This document shows positions 12,185 to 23,697 of a stretch of DNA of 64,000 nt, in pieces. Position numbers and translations under genes: made by a program. The stretch is taken from contig NC_065533.1 in the NCBI RefSeq assembly GCF_020184175.1, positions 61,976,351-62,040,350 on the forward strand, given 5' to 3'. Source of the stretch: Aphis gossypii. Its lineage: Eukaryota > Arthropoda > Insecta > Hemiptera > Aphididae. Every line of letters starts with the position of its first letter. The stretch's first letter is position 1. The notes under the pieces were generated by a model, which saw nothing but the letters and a program-made list of their open reading frames with translations, was not told the origin of the DNA and did not search any database.

Positions 12185-13161
12185 AGATTTCTACAAAACA
12201 ATTTCAATTCATCAAATCAAAATTATTTTAAAGGTGCAGTTTGTATACAAAATTTTGAAAACATTTATTCTTTTATTAAACTATTTTTTTATTATGTTAA
12301 TAATTTAAGACTAGAAACTGGCCAATTATTATTAAAATCTCAAAGGTATACTGGTTTTTTAGGATTTTTGATAAGCTTTAATTCTTTAATAGATCTAAAA
12401 TCCAAATATATTGACACTAATTCTTTGAAATTTATTCCTATGTACAAACTCAGTCAGGACCACTTAGAAATGTTCTTTGGTAGTGTAAGAGCTCAAGATG
12501 GCTATAACAACAATCCGACTTCCAGGCAATTTAAATCTGCATACAAAAAAATAATGGTTAATGCTCAAATTAAAGACACTGGGTTAGGAAATTGTATGGC
12601 ACTAGAAGATATTCCGGTATTAAATTGTTCGAGTGTTAATGATCCAATTACTGCTATTAACAATTCAAAATGTATTTTAAATAGGTAGCGATATTGATTT
12701 AGAACCTGAGCAATACAATTTTGAAACTGATGGGTTCCACTTGAATAATTTAAGCCAATTTTCTAAAGAAGTTTCTTTGTATATTGCTGGATTTGTATCC
12801 CATAAATTGTCAACAAAAATTAAGTGTGATATTTGTAATGGTGCATTGTTTGGTAGGTAATAAGGATAATTTTTTTTATTCCATCATAAATATGAAAGAC
12901 AAAGGAGGTTTACATTATCCCAGTAATGATGTAATACAAATTTGTGCTGCTACAGAAAAATATTTTAAAACATATTATTATGATAAAAAACAATTTAATA
13001 AAATGTTAATTATTACAAATGTATTGAAAAGTTTTATTAATAATGATTCAATTTTTTATTCAATAAAACATCATAATGATCAAAATGGACCCCTTGACAA
13101 TCATGTTGTACTATTAATTAAAGCGATTATTTCTGTTTATTCTGATATTAAAATTAATTAA
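12185..13161 (+). pseudogene. P-element/THAP9-like transposase relic, C-terminal part
   Basis: Two main frames. The first (about 12290-12688) contains GFLGFLISFNSL followed by YKLSQDHLEMFFGSVRAQDG and NNNPTSRQFKSAYKK. This is the hallmark C-terminal block of P-type transposases, and its Glu (in DHLEMFF) corresponds to the last acidic catalytic residue. The second (about 12760-13161) has YIAGFVSHKL and CDICNGAL, a conserved Cys pair, then KDKGGLHYPSNDVI. A frame change separates them near 12690 and another near 12858. The N-terminal THAP domain and the first catalytic Asp residues are missing. It directly abuts the hAT relic, so one element may have landed at the end of the other. It differs clearly from the P element at 20-24 kb. 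Confidence 0.7.
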
Positions 13162-13832
13162 ATTAGCCGTACTCAAAATGAAACATTGTCCTTAAGAACA
13201 TGGTATAACAAGTTGACTCTTTTTAGAGGCCAGTAAATCTCTAGGTTATATATATTGTATTATATTTATTTTTAATTATATTATTATATGCATTTTTCAA
13301 TTTTTGCATAGAGTAAGAATATTGCTATTTTGTATTTATTTGACTTTTTGTTTATAGCTAAATATTTATGAATATATGTACATAATTATTATGTACTTTA
13401 ACAAACTATTAGTTTTAAATAATAATAATAATAATTATATTTACCATTGTTTTGATGTACCCACATACTTGTTTAAAATAATGACTTCTTGTAAAAAAAC
13501 CATGATAAATTATTGTATTTTAAATTTTAGTAACTGTTAATGAAAGATAACAATGTAACTAGTAAGTAGTAATTGTTAGATATTATATGTAAATATGCAA
13601 TTCTTTATAATATATTAATATCTAACATAAAGTAAGTAAATTAAAGTAATTGAACTATTATTTGTATCGTTAAATAATAATTTGTAATATATTTAATATT
13701 GTATTATTATCAATAAATTATATTGACAATATAGATAAGAAAATAATTACCGTGTACAATAATTTTATATTAATTAAGTCCTTTTTCCTTACTTCAATCT
13801 ATTCAATAGACTAATATACGAGATGTCCTCTC
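13162..13832. other. AT-rich spacer, nothing recognised
   Basis: Short AT-rich runs and AATAAT clusters only. Several AATAAA-like motifs could end the relic transcript. Confidence 0.5.
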
Positions 13833-14600
13833 TATATATTCTTACTCTATGGGATAAATTTGATTTTTATCATCACAACTATAAACATTAACGGATATGT
13901 TATTAATTTTTTCAAATTTTTTTATTTGTTTGATTGGGGTAGGGTAATCAATACAATTAAAATTAAGTCCACTTTTTTTCTATAAAAAATTAAAATATTT
14001 AATACTAAAATGGTTTTTATTTTTTTTTTTTCATTTAATTTTGATAAAATTGCATATTTGAAACATTTATTGTCATAATTATTTACGTTTATAATTGCTT
14101 TTTTATCATAAATTATTTTGGGTAATTTTATAAATGATGAACCACCAAGTAAATTAACTTTATTGGTTCTTAATAATTGTATACCGTCTAAACTAATTTG
14201 CCTACAAGATGACCCCTTCAAAGTAAATGTTTCTTGCTTATTTAATAGTTTATTAAACATGTTTTTTAAAAGTGCAGTCAAATTAGAAGTCAAATTACAT
14301 TTGTCGTTTTAAAAGCAACATCACGTATTTCACCAGTGATTGTATTTTCATATACTAAATCTACCAATAAATTTAATTTATATGATGATGATGAACATAA
14401 TTCTTTTAACTTTAATTTTAAAAAAAATGATGATGAGTTTAAAAATGGTAATAAATCAACAATATTATCATTGTTTTTTAAATAAAAAGTTGTTGACCCA
14501 TTATTTTTAAATTTTTCAATTTCAACTAAATTTCCCCCCGTGGTGTTTAATCGATCAAATTTTTTAACCCGATTATATTTTGGTATTTTGATGAATTAAT
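13833..14600 (-). pseudogene. Type-B DNA polymerase relic, N-terminal part
   Basis: On -, frames from about 14600 down to 13833 match the N-terminal region of the same polymerase family as at 6.3 kb. The clearest shared blocks are GGSSFIKLPKIIYDKKAIIN with the following NYDNKCFKYAIL, and a terminal block with INNISVNVY. An open frame starts at 14293, and the preceding 300 bp are also open in a compatible frame. Stops and frame changes appear below about 13980. Nothing of the exonuclease or polymerase motifs is present, so the copy is truncated. The upstream neighbour on the same strand is a CxxC-containing ORF. Confidence 0.55.
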
Positions 14601-14689
14601 ACTAAAAATATAAAAACAAAAATATATCAAATTACTTATGCATGCACTGTTGATTGTAGAAGATCATCGGGGTAATTTACATTAGGTAA

Positions 14690-15088
14690 ACTTGAAATAC
14701 GTAATCTCCACTTGGGTTCCGCATATAAATTTTGATCATATCAAACAGTGGTATATTTTTGACATACCATACACCGACGCCTTTCGCTATATGTTTGTAG
14801 TACACTTATATCTTTAAACATAAGATGGAACGCATCAAAACATATATTAAAAAGATTTGAACCATAATGCTCCCGATTGAAATGACTTGCATATTCCAGT
14901 GAACAAAATATACAATCAATATCTTCAAAGTATAATCGTACTTCCCTCAAAACAAAAGATGAATATCGCCGAAGAAAATATTCATAAACTTCACGTTCAT
15001 TATGTGCAAACGGATATTTTGCAATGTGTTGTATTGTGTCCTCCGATAAATGCCTATTTTCGTTGGTGAGATTATCATCAGGTACCAT
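14690..15088 (-). CDS. Unknown protein with two CxxC pairs, upstream of polymerase relic
   Basis: An open frame on - runs from 15118 to 14741; the better start is the Met at 15088, because an acceptor-like TTTTTTAG precedes it. About 115 residues, acidic, with CIFC and later CMVC suggesting a zinc-ribbon-like fold, and many aromatic residues in REVYEYFLRRYSSF and the following stretch. After the stop at 14741 a second frame stays open to about 14640 (around AEPKWRLRISSLPNV), so a frameshift may have shortened the protein. No family recognised. Its position 5' of a polymerase N-terminus on the same strand parallels the 5.1/6.1 kb pair, although the two upstream proteins are not alike. Confidence 0.35.
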
Positions 15089-15118
15089 CACAACTAAAAA
15101 ACTAAATAAAATGGTCAT

Positions 15119-15825
15119 ACATTTATAAATTACTATTTTATAAATAATTAACTTACAAAGAAATATTCACTATATAAAATATACTGTCTCTCTGAATCAC
15201 GTATTCATGCTCGACTGATTGTGAGCATCAACTGATCAATGCATTGTGGTACAGCTTCAGTTTGCGAATAACATTGTTATAGTTCAATAAATGTGAAAGA
15301 GTCAAATCTATTGGTTTATTAAATGATACATAACATAATAAAAAGCACTACACAGTTAATAGATTTAAAAATAATTTAACTGCAATCGGCCAGTAATTAA
15401 TGTGAAAGAGTCGAATTTATTTAAAAATGAAACATAACATAATAAAAAGCAACACATTGTTTATGGATTTAAAAATAATTTAACTGTGTACAATCAGTAA
15501 ATTCAAAAGAACCGAATTGATTTTAATAGGTAATTTAATGCACACTGTACCGTTTTATTGTCGATACACACCAAATTGCCAAAAAACCCTTTAATATTAT
15601 AATTGAAACATTATAAAGTAAAATTTAGATTTTATTACGTGACTAATATTTTGAAAGTAGTGCGTATTGCAGTTTTTATTTTTGGATGTTTTGGATACAA
15701 TTTACGATTAATTATTTATGTAATGGGCAATGACGTCAATGCCTTTATAGTATTTGGAAAGTATAGAATAAGATTAGTAAATGTGAATTTCATCAGTTAA
15801 TTTTAAACAAGTGCGGTTAGTAATA
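15119..15825. other. Spacer with ~110-bp tandem duplication
   Basis: Two imperfect copies (15291-15388 and 15401-15500) share TGTGAAAGAGTC, ACATAACATAATAAAAAGCA and ATTTAAAAATAATTTAACTG. A 65-codon open frame at 15603-15800 shows no domain. Confidence 0.5.
15291..15500. repeat. ~110-bp imperfect tandem duplication
   Basis: The shared words ACATAACATAATAAAAAGCA and GATTTAAAAATAATTTAACT recur at a spacing of about 108 bp. Confidence 0.7.
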
Positions 15826-16467
15826 ATGTCAAACACGAGCGGTCAAAATTCAGATGAGGAATATATCCATGTAAGTACATATTATTATTATTTGGTATAT
15901 CATTAATATTTTAGTTTAAAAATATAATACTGTAAATTTAGGAACTTTATACCAACAAAAAAAATGACACACGGCAGAGTTTAAAAACAAACACAAAATC
16001 AAAAAAACAAAAAGTATCCATGTCATACACGAGTAGTCAAAATACCGACGATGAAGATACTGTTGCAAATACACCATTATTATCATTATATCAATAATAT
16101 TTTAATTTGACCACATTAAACACTGCAAAATTGTAAACATTATAATATAAATTTAGGAACTTTATGGTTACCAAAAAAATAAAAAAAGGGAAATGCAAAA
16201 TTTAAAAACAAATACCAAATCAAAAAAACAAAAAGTACCAATGTTACACGCGGGTAACCAAAATACTGATGATGAAGATACTAATGTAGTGTACACCATT
16301 ATTATTATATCATTAATATTTTAATTTAACCACATTAAACACATCAGAATTGAAAACATGATAATATAAATTTAGGAACTTTATAGTAGCCAAAAAAAAT
16401 GAAAAAAAACATGCTGAATTTAAAAAAAACCGGAGCCATAAGAAAAGTTACCCCAAAAAAACAGAAG
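15826..16467 (+). repeat. Exon-intron unit tandemly repeated (~215-bp period)
   Basis: GGAACTTTAT recurs at 15941, 16156 and 16375, each preceded by AATTTA. The following intron-like sequence (CATTAATATTTTA then a short tract ending AATTTAG) is also conserved. The end of exon 1 (CAAAATTCAGATGAGGA) is homologous to the ends of the later copies. Confidence 0.75.
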
Positions 16468-17078
16468 GTAAAATATTTAATATTTAATAATATATGCACC
16501 AAATTATATATGTTTGTTTTTTTTTTTTTTAGTTTCAGGCATATTTATCAGAAATAGAAGAAGAATACCATGGTATAAGCAATGAGGACTGCATACGAAC
16601 AAATAAATCAGAAGGTGGGAAATTTTGCATTAAAATACCCACAAGCAAAACAGGGAGTGATTATTTGGTAGTTACAAAATATAAAACAACAGATATGGAT
16701 AAAGTGGAACAAAAAGATAGGTAATTATTGTTATTTTGTATTAACCAGTGAATATTAGGATTTAACCTAATAATACATTGGAAATGATAACATATTAAAC
16801 TTGCACACAATTGAAACAACTAGCCTAACCTAACCTAACCTAACCTACTTGTTAAATAATTAACCATAATATGGAAATATAGGTAATTATATCATAAAAT
16901 CATTAAATAATTTATTTTTTATAGATGGAAAACCTCTACATTTACTGCAAAAACTTTCGTGGATGAAAAAGTGAAAATAGACAATGCAATCTTAGTGGCA
17001 TTTAATCATTTACAAGATTTATTAATGGAGAAATTTATGACAAATGATAATAAAAAAATTGAATCTTATAATAAATAA
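15826..17078 (+). CDS. Unknown spliced gene with a triplicated 5' exon
   Basis: Coding pieces: 15826-15870 (ATG then GTAAGT), exon-like copies beginning at 15941, 16156 and 16375 after AATTTAG, then 16533-16720 and 16925-17078 ending in TAA. The last two exons are clean: GATAG|GTAATT joins TTTATAG|ATGG through a split Arg codon and ends in LLMEKFMTNDNKKIESYNK. The repeated exons encode Lys-rich basic segments (KSKKQKV) alternating with acidic NTDDEDT, suggestive of nuclear localisation. The third copy has an A-run frame change, but an internal ATG at 16399 gives an open path of about 130 residues via donor 16468. I recognise no domain. It may be a young or decaying gene rather than a transposon part. 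Confidence 0.45.
16824..16846. repeat. Interstitial telomere-type repeat (CCTAA)4
   Basis: Four CCTAA units plus CCT lie inside the last intron of the gene at 15.8-17.1 kb. TTAGG is the ancestral arthropod telomere repeat and is used by aphids. Confidence 0.75.
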
Positions 17079-17404
17079 CAAACCATTTATATTATTTTAG
17101 TTTAAATTAGTTTCAACATATTAATAATGTTTTGATTTCTTAGAAGAAAGCTTGTGACTAATTCATTAATTTTCCAATATTAATTATTATATTATTATAT
17201 TAGTTAAAAATATATATGTATTTATCATATTTTTTAAATAATGTTAATAATATTTTTATTTTTTATTATTTTTTAGCAAGCTTGTAACTAATTCATTAAT
17301 TTTCCGATATGATTATATTAAGCAAAAATATACGTGTATTTAACTTTTGTTTTTTTAAAAAAAAAAAAAAAATAATAATAAAGTTATATAATTATCAATT
17401 TTGT
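17079..17404. repeat. 131-bp-period tandem duplication upstream of hAT relic
   Basis: GACTAATTCATTAATTTTCC at 17155 and AACTAATTCATTAATTTTCC at 17286 mark two copies, including following AT-rich sequence. An A run at 17358-17373 follows. Confidence 0.65.
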
Positions 17405-18059
17405 AATGTTTCACCTCATCAAATTTTACGACCGTCTCAGACCCGTTGGTTGTCATTGTCTATGGTGGTAAATAGAATTGTTGAACAGTATAATCCGTTA
17501 AAACTTTATTTTTCTGCTAACTGGCAATTAGATAGCTTAAAGTCTGCTGAAGACATTTTTAAAGCCTTACATGATCCTTCTATATTTATCTATTTGACAA
17601 TGGGTCTTGCCAAAATTTGTAAATCTGAATAAATTGTACCAAAGTGATCGACCGGTTTTATGTACACTTCATAATAAAATGAGTGAATTATACAAAAATT
17701 TATTGTACTGTTATATGCGACCATGTAACAACCCTACCTCAATAAACCCTTCAAATAATGATTTTTTTCTACCTATAAAAGATGTATACTTGGGAGTAGA
17801 AGTTGGAAATTTATTAAACAAACCAAAAATATTGCAAAATGAAGTTATGGTAGAAGATATTAAAAAAAGATGCAGGGACTTTTTTATAGTTAGTTGTTGC
17901 CAAATCAAATTGAGGTTTGACTTCGATAATTCGGTAGTTAAGTCTTTAGATGATTTAAACCCCAAAAAAGTTTTAAGTAATAATCGCCCGAACTCATTTT
18001 TATCGTTTATTCAATCATTTCCTAGTGTAATATATAAATATCACAGTGTTATATTATAA

Positions 18060-19237
18060 TAAATGTATAAAGTATAGATTTCCAATTATAGGCATACTTA
18101 GAGAATGTGAAACCAAATGCAAGTGACCAATTTAAAACTAAATACCAATTCAAATACCAAAATTACGCAATAAACACTCGGGTCACATAAGCGACCTGAC
18201 CTTACCAGATGACCTTATGTATTGGGAAAAGTGTATAAAAACCATAACACCCACACAGCATCCGCGTAGTGTGTACTAAACGCGTAGTATGTACAAAACG
18301 CGTAGTGTGTACTAAAGGCGTAGTGTATACTAAAGGCGTAGTGTGTACTAAACGCGTAGTATGTACAAAAGGCGTAGCGTGTACTAAAGGCGTAGTGTGT
18401 ACTAAAGGCGTAGTGTGTACAAAAGGCGTAGCCTGTACAAAACGCGTAGTGTGTACTAAAGGCGTAGTGTATACTAAAGGCGTAGTGTGTACAAAAGGCG
18501 TAGCCTGTACAAAACGCGTAGTATGTACAAAAGGAGTAGTGTACCAAAAACCGTCAGTGTACAAGAGCAGCAGCAGCGTATAAGACCACAGTGCACAAGA
18601 GCGTAATACACAAGAACGTAGCAGTGCATCCCAATACTGAAGATACCTGGAGGATTGGACAACATCGATTTTCAAAAAAACAAATTCTATTACATATTCT
18701 CAAGAAACTTCTTAACGTTATTTTGGTTCACCATTCTCTAAGTATAAACCTATATTGGTATATCTTCTTCATTCTTAAAACCCTAAATTGTTTATACAAT
18801 CATTTACACTACCTAACATCCAATAATACTCGTCCTAAATCCTACAACCCATTTTATTCTTTATCCGACCTTTTCCTATTTATGCCAAGTATATATCAAT
18901 ATAAGTTATAACTCGAGTCCAATATTCTATAGTTTGTGTAAAGAGTAATAAGATCATAATTAATAATGTTCATCAACTCATGACACCGAGACATCTATGC
19001 AATCCAAAATAATACGACCATCCATAAAGAAGGTAAGTGGAATCTAAATATATATAATTTCACATCGATATAACAATATATCGTAGCAGAATAAAATAAT
19101 GTAGACAAGGCATTCAATTACCATCATTTATAATTTATTACCCATATGGCTTATTTATTTTACCAATCACCAATTTACTATCACTTCCCTACATCATACT
19201 TTTTAATTCTAATACAAATGGTCCCCCGTGTATAGCT
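18060..19237. other. Foreign insert inside the hAT transposase
   Basis: Contains the 18-bp tandem array and flanking sequence. The stretch 18110-18180 is reminiscent of the repeated exon of the 15.8-kb gene (Lys/Asn-coding words such as AAATACCA), and 18627-18650 (CAATACTGAAGATACC) resembles its acidic end. A 106-codon open frame at 18591-18911 has no recognisable domain. I cannot identify the insert ends. Confidence 0.4.
18263..18550. repeat. Minisatellite, 16 units of 18 bp
   Basis: Units follow (C/G)GCGTAGTGTGTACTAAA with variants (AGTATGTACAAAA, AGCCTGTACAAAA). Because 18 is a multiple of 3, the array is open in several frames on both strands: on + as a Cys-Thr-Lys-Gly/Arg-Val-Val hexapeptide repeat, on - as a His-Thr-Thr-Pro/Arg-Leu/Phe-Val repeat. 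Variant units recur in blocks, implying expansion by multi-unit duplication. Confidence 0.92.
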
Positions 19238-19717
19238 TTGTTTTCCTTATTTTATTTTACTACAAGATTAATTAAAAAATATAATATTCAGGAAATTGAT
19301 GATGGTTGGCGAAAATTTAATACTGTTGAATTAGAACCTGAATATATTATTAAACTTAAAGCACTTAATGTTGAAGAGTTTTGGATAAATCTTAAAAATA
19401 AAGAAGTTGATAATGAATACCCATTTCGTGTTTTATCTAATTTTGTTCTCACTGTTTTATCTTTGCCACAATCAAACGTTTCTTGTGAACGTATGTTTTC
19501 CAAAATTAATTTAATAAAAACAAAACAACGTAACCGTTTACAAACGCCTACATTGAATGGTCTTCTAAATGCTAGTCAATGTATGCAAGAAACTACTTGT
19601 TGTAAATTTGAACCGTCTCAAAATATGTATAATTTAATGACAAGTAGCAATTTATATAGTAATTTGAATAATAACGATAATGATGATGATGATGAGATCA
19701 TTTTTATTGACGTCTGA

Positions 19718-20049
19718 TTTTTAAAATGTTTGGTACCTAAGCATTGTTATAAGTGATATTTTGTTTATTTGTTTATTTTATGGTTAACTGAAATTTATTT
19801 TAAAAGTTTTTAATATTTCATTTGTTTATTTATACCTATTATTAATTTGAATTTGAAGTTCCAAATTTTTATTTTGTTCAATTTTTTTGTTTTGTATTTA
19901 TAATTTTGTATTTATTAATTTTGTATTTGACTTGAAAATAATTACGTTGTTATCAGTTTTATTATTTTGTAATAAAAATTGAAATATAGATAAGGTTTAT
20001 CTTAGACTTGTTTTTATTATCACGGTTTGATAGTGAGGACCGTAGGTCC
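19718..20049. other. hAT 3' flank up to P-element insertion site
   Basis: AT-rich 3' UTR-like sequence with AATAAA (about 19970), then the 9-bp CGTAGGTCC at 20041-20049 that is repeated beyond the P element. Confidence 0.5.
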
Positions 20050-20080
20050 CAAGGTTTTTAGATTATAGAGGTTGCCTCAT
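20041..20080 (+). repeat. P-element left TIR with target duplication
   Basis: Duplication CGTAGGTCC (20041-20049) followed by the 31-bp TIR. Confidence 0.93.
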
Positions 20081-20121
20081 ACGGAAATTTCGAAAAAGTA
20101 GGAGTGGGAGAACTAGTCCGA

Positions 20122-20139
20122 TGACGTCATTGTAGTATA
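20122..20139 (+). promoter_or_regulatory. Left subterminal inverted repeat containing TGACGTCA
   Basis: TGACGTCATTGTAGTATA is the exact reverse complement of 24354-24371. P elements carry internal inverted repeats that act as transposition enhancers. The core is a palindromic CREB/ATF-type octamer. Confidence 0.75.
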
Positions 20140-20300
20140 AATTGTTAACATCGTATACTACACTACTACAGTATACAATCCACAACTACAGCTATCGTTG
20201 GTTTTGAGTTTACCGTATTAATTATTTAAATATTTATTTTATTTTTACTATATTTTCATTTATTTTCATTGTTTGTACATTTCATAAGTTAATACGTATT

Positions 20301-23300
20301 ATGGAATCAAAGATATTAAAGCAGAAAGGAGGCTCATGTTGTGCTATTGCTACTTGCATAAATAACTACAGTAAATCAAAAAATGATGGAAAATCCAACA
20401 TATCATTTCACAGGTACTTAAAATTATTATTAATGCATTATATTATATTTCAATATTTATATTAGTATAATACATGTTAAGTGTAAAGTGTATACCTACT
20501 ATAGACAAGGTCCAAAAAGACCGACACTGTCTATTAATGAATAATAAAACAGTCAAGTAACTGAAAATAATATATATTATTTATAATTTAAGTATTTAGG
20601 TATTTATTATATCTATTATTATATGCATTTAAAATATATTATGTTTAGATTTCCAAAAGATCTAAACTATCGGAAAGAATGGGTTCGGAGATGCAAAAGA
20701 GGTGACCATTTTAATCCAGATACATCTTTTATTTGCTCTGATCACTTTAATGTTGATGCATTTGTTCGAGACTTAAAAGCAGAACTTTTAGGTAGTATTT
20801 CTAAAAATAAAACTTTGATATAATATATTTTATTCTTTGATGTATTTTTAGGATATAAATCTAAGAGTCGAAGACTTAAAGAGGATGCAATTCCTACGTT
20901 GAATTTACCAACTGACTTAGTTGAATCTGCATCAATCATTAGTCGTAGAAGTAGGATGGAAAGAAAATCAATAAAAGAGGTTAATATTAAAATTTATATT
21001 CATGTATTAATTTTGTCCCTGTGTATCACCACAGTCAAATACTTAAACAGAAAGTTTTATATTATTTTAGTATCATAATTTATAACATAATTAATAATTT
21101 GTAGTGATAATTTATTATATATATGATGTAATATCATGATTCATGACCTCATAACCTGTACAATTTAATGTTTATCTGATAATTGCAAAGAACAGAATAA
21201 AATATCAAATTCACTAATAAATCACAAAATATAGGAATAAATATTATATTATATAATCTCACTTATCACATTACTTTGTAACTCACAGATATTTGTTAAT
21301 AATTGTTGTAGGATCACAACAAGATAATCAATTCAGCTCTTAGTACATCCAGTACATCCAAAGTACTGTCTATACCAGATGATGATCTTACACAAGTTAA
21401 CATTGAACTAGATTATGAGCAATTTTATATCAATCTACTTAAAGAATATGACATATTAAAAACTGATTACAGTGTACTGGAAAAAGAAATTGCGTCAATT
21501 AAAAAATCTGATATTGACAATAAAAAAATTAATGAATCACTTCGTTTGAGTATAAAGGTTCTAACTAAAAATTTGAAAGAAACTAACTTGCTTTTAAAAC
21601 AAACGCAGAAAACTACAACCAAACAAATCAAATTGCTCTCTTTAAATAAAAGTCAAACCATTGAAAATCAAGCCAAGAAATATTTGTCATCTATATTTTC
21701 TGCAAACCAGTTGAATTTAATAATGCGAAAAAAGAAAAGGGTCCATTGGACAAGAGCTGAAATTTCAAAAGCCTTCACTCTTAGGTATTTCAGTAAAAGA
21801 GCATATGTCTATGTCAAAAATGAACTGCATTATCCTCTACCTGGTAAATAATTTTTTATTTTATACTCATTGAACCATTATACTTAGTTAAAAAATGTTT
21901 GTATTAATTTTAAATTGATTTTAGGACTTTCTTCTCTTCAGAGGTGGGCCAAAAGCATAGAAATGAGGAATGGTGTTCTTCATGATGTACTAAATCTAAT
22001 GAGACTCAATGCTGAAGTATTGAATAATTCTGAAAAGCTTACAGTATTAATGTTTGACGAAGTTAAAGTGTCTAGTGTCATGGAGTATGATGTCCTTCAT
22101 GATGAAGTTGTTGGGCCTCATAACCAAATGCAGGTGATTATGGCTCGAGGACTAGCATCACAATGGAAACAGCCAATATATGTAGACTTCGATAAAAAAA
22201 TGACCAAAGACATTCTCTTTGATATAATTGAAAGACTGGATCAAATTGGATATAAGGTTGTTTGTTGTACTAGTGACTGCGGTGGAGGAAATGTTGGTTT
22301 GTGGAAATCTTTAAATATTAGTTATGAAAATCCTATATTCTCAATCCCGAACGGAAGAGATATAGTATACATTCCAGATGCACCTCATATTCTTAAGCTT
22401 ATCAGAAACTGGTTATTAGACACGGGTTTTCAAATTAATGACCAAATTATCAACAAAAAACCATTAGAAGCATTGGTAAGAAATATGTCTACAGAGCTTA
22501 GTGTTTGTCATAAACTAACTTCCGAACATTTAACCTGTGATGGACCCCTGAGACAAAAAGTAAGATTAACAACACAATTACTGTCTCATACCACCGCAAC
22601 TGCACTTAAGCATTATAAACCTATAACTGATATAAAATTACTAAACGACACAGCCAACTTTATTGAATTAGTTAACAATTGGTTTGATTTAGCAAATGTT
22701 TCACACACAAATGATAAGCACTCTCCTTATACAGCACCATATGGATTATTAATTGATGAACAAGATGCACTTCTCGATAATGTATATGATATATTTTTAA
22801 CAATGAGATGCAATGGCAAAAAATCGCTTCAAATTTTTCAAAAGGCTCTTCTTATGAATATTAACGGGACAAAACATCTTTTAAAAATTTTACAACAAAA
22901 TGGCTTGGAATATCTTTTAACAAGTAAAGTAAATCAAGACGCTTTAGAAAATTTATTTTCACAAATTCGATCCAGAGGAGGACCATCCATCCCCTCTTAA
23001 TGCGCTGTATAGACTACGAATGATTATTCTGGGTAAAAATCCTGGTGTGGTTTCCAATCAAGCGAATACCACCGATAAAAACAAAGAAGAATTTATGGTA
23101 GCCAGTACATTAAAAAAAATTAATTTTTCTATTAGTAATGAACGTGAAAATACAGACAACTCTGAAACTGATACAGACACAAATGATTATTTAAGCGATA
23201 CTGATGAATCATCAATATCATCTGAGGTACAATGTGTAAACAAACTTGAAATGACCAATGATGCAGTTGAATATTTAGCCGGTTGGATTGCTAAGAAATA

Positions 23301-23697
23301 TCAACTGAAATTCCCTGAACTTGGCTCTATCACATCAAAATCAAGTTATGATAAAAGTTCACATGAACATAATTATTCAATGCCATCATGGATAAGTCAT
23401 TTATCTTATGGTGGGCTTATTGTTCCAAGTAATAATTTCAAAACAAATATATTTAGGATTGAACGTTTATTTAAAAAGATTACAAAACAACAAATTCCGA
23501 AAGGCCTGGGTGTTGTCAAAAATTTAACTAAAAAAATAATATCTAGAATGGATATGGAAAAAAAATATAATATTGTCATCCAATCGTATATCAAACAACG
23601 AATACTTATTCGTATGAAATACTACAATAAACAACACACACCTAAGTCTAAATTCCGCTTACAAAAACTACAAAAATTAAGAAGGCTGATGACATAA
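20301..23697 (+). CDS. THAP-domain P-element transposase, five exons, one frameshift
   Basis: Exons 20301-20413, 20649-20791, 20852-20979, 21312-21843 and 21925-23697 join in phase with consensus splice sites, about 895 codons. Exons 1-2 form a THAP zinc finger (CCAIATC ... FPKD ... W ... CSDHF), exon 3 the usual basic link ending in a TLNLP motif, exon 4 a leucine-rich coiled coil for dimerisation. Exon 5 holds the RNase-H-like core: Asp in VLMFDEVKV, Asp in TSDCGGGN, the PDAPHILKLIRN block, and Glu in DALENLFSQIRSRGG. At about 22980-22990, just after SRGG, a one-base shift ends the frame at 23000. The following NALYRLRMIILGKNPG block and C-terminal domain (YLAGWIAKK) continue in another frame to TAA at 23697. 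Apart from this single lesion the enzyme appears intact. Confidence 0.88.

Larger units (their letters stand above)
17405..19717 (+). pseudogene. hAT-superfamily transposase interrupted by ~1.2 kb
   Basis: The 5' piece (17405-18059) carries RPSQTRWLSLSMVVNRIVEQ, a typical hAT/BED-family stretch, then a frame change near 17625 and continuation to 18059. The 3' piece (about 19250-19717, stop TGA) has the hAT C-terminal dimerisation domain: an FWINLKNK block, then LSLPQSNVSCERMFSKINLI, ending with an acidic tail of Asn and Asp. The expected join lies between the FIQSFPSV segment (about 18035) and the NIQEIDDGW segment (about 19285). The roughly 1.2 kb between them is foreign, with the 18-bp minisatellite inside it. 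The N-terminal BED finger and first catalytic Asp are not seen. The pieces are well conserved, so decay is not old. Confidence 0.72.

Noticed and set aside
18263..18550. CRISPR-like array
   Set aside because: Units are contiguous 18-mers without unique spacers, in a eukaryotic sequence; a minisatellite.
18202..18675. Minus-strand protein with His-Thr-Thr-Pro repeats
   Set aside because: Product of the 18-bp array being a multiple of three; no start context, promoter or domain.
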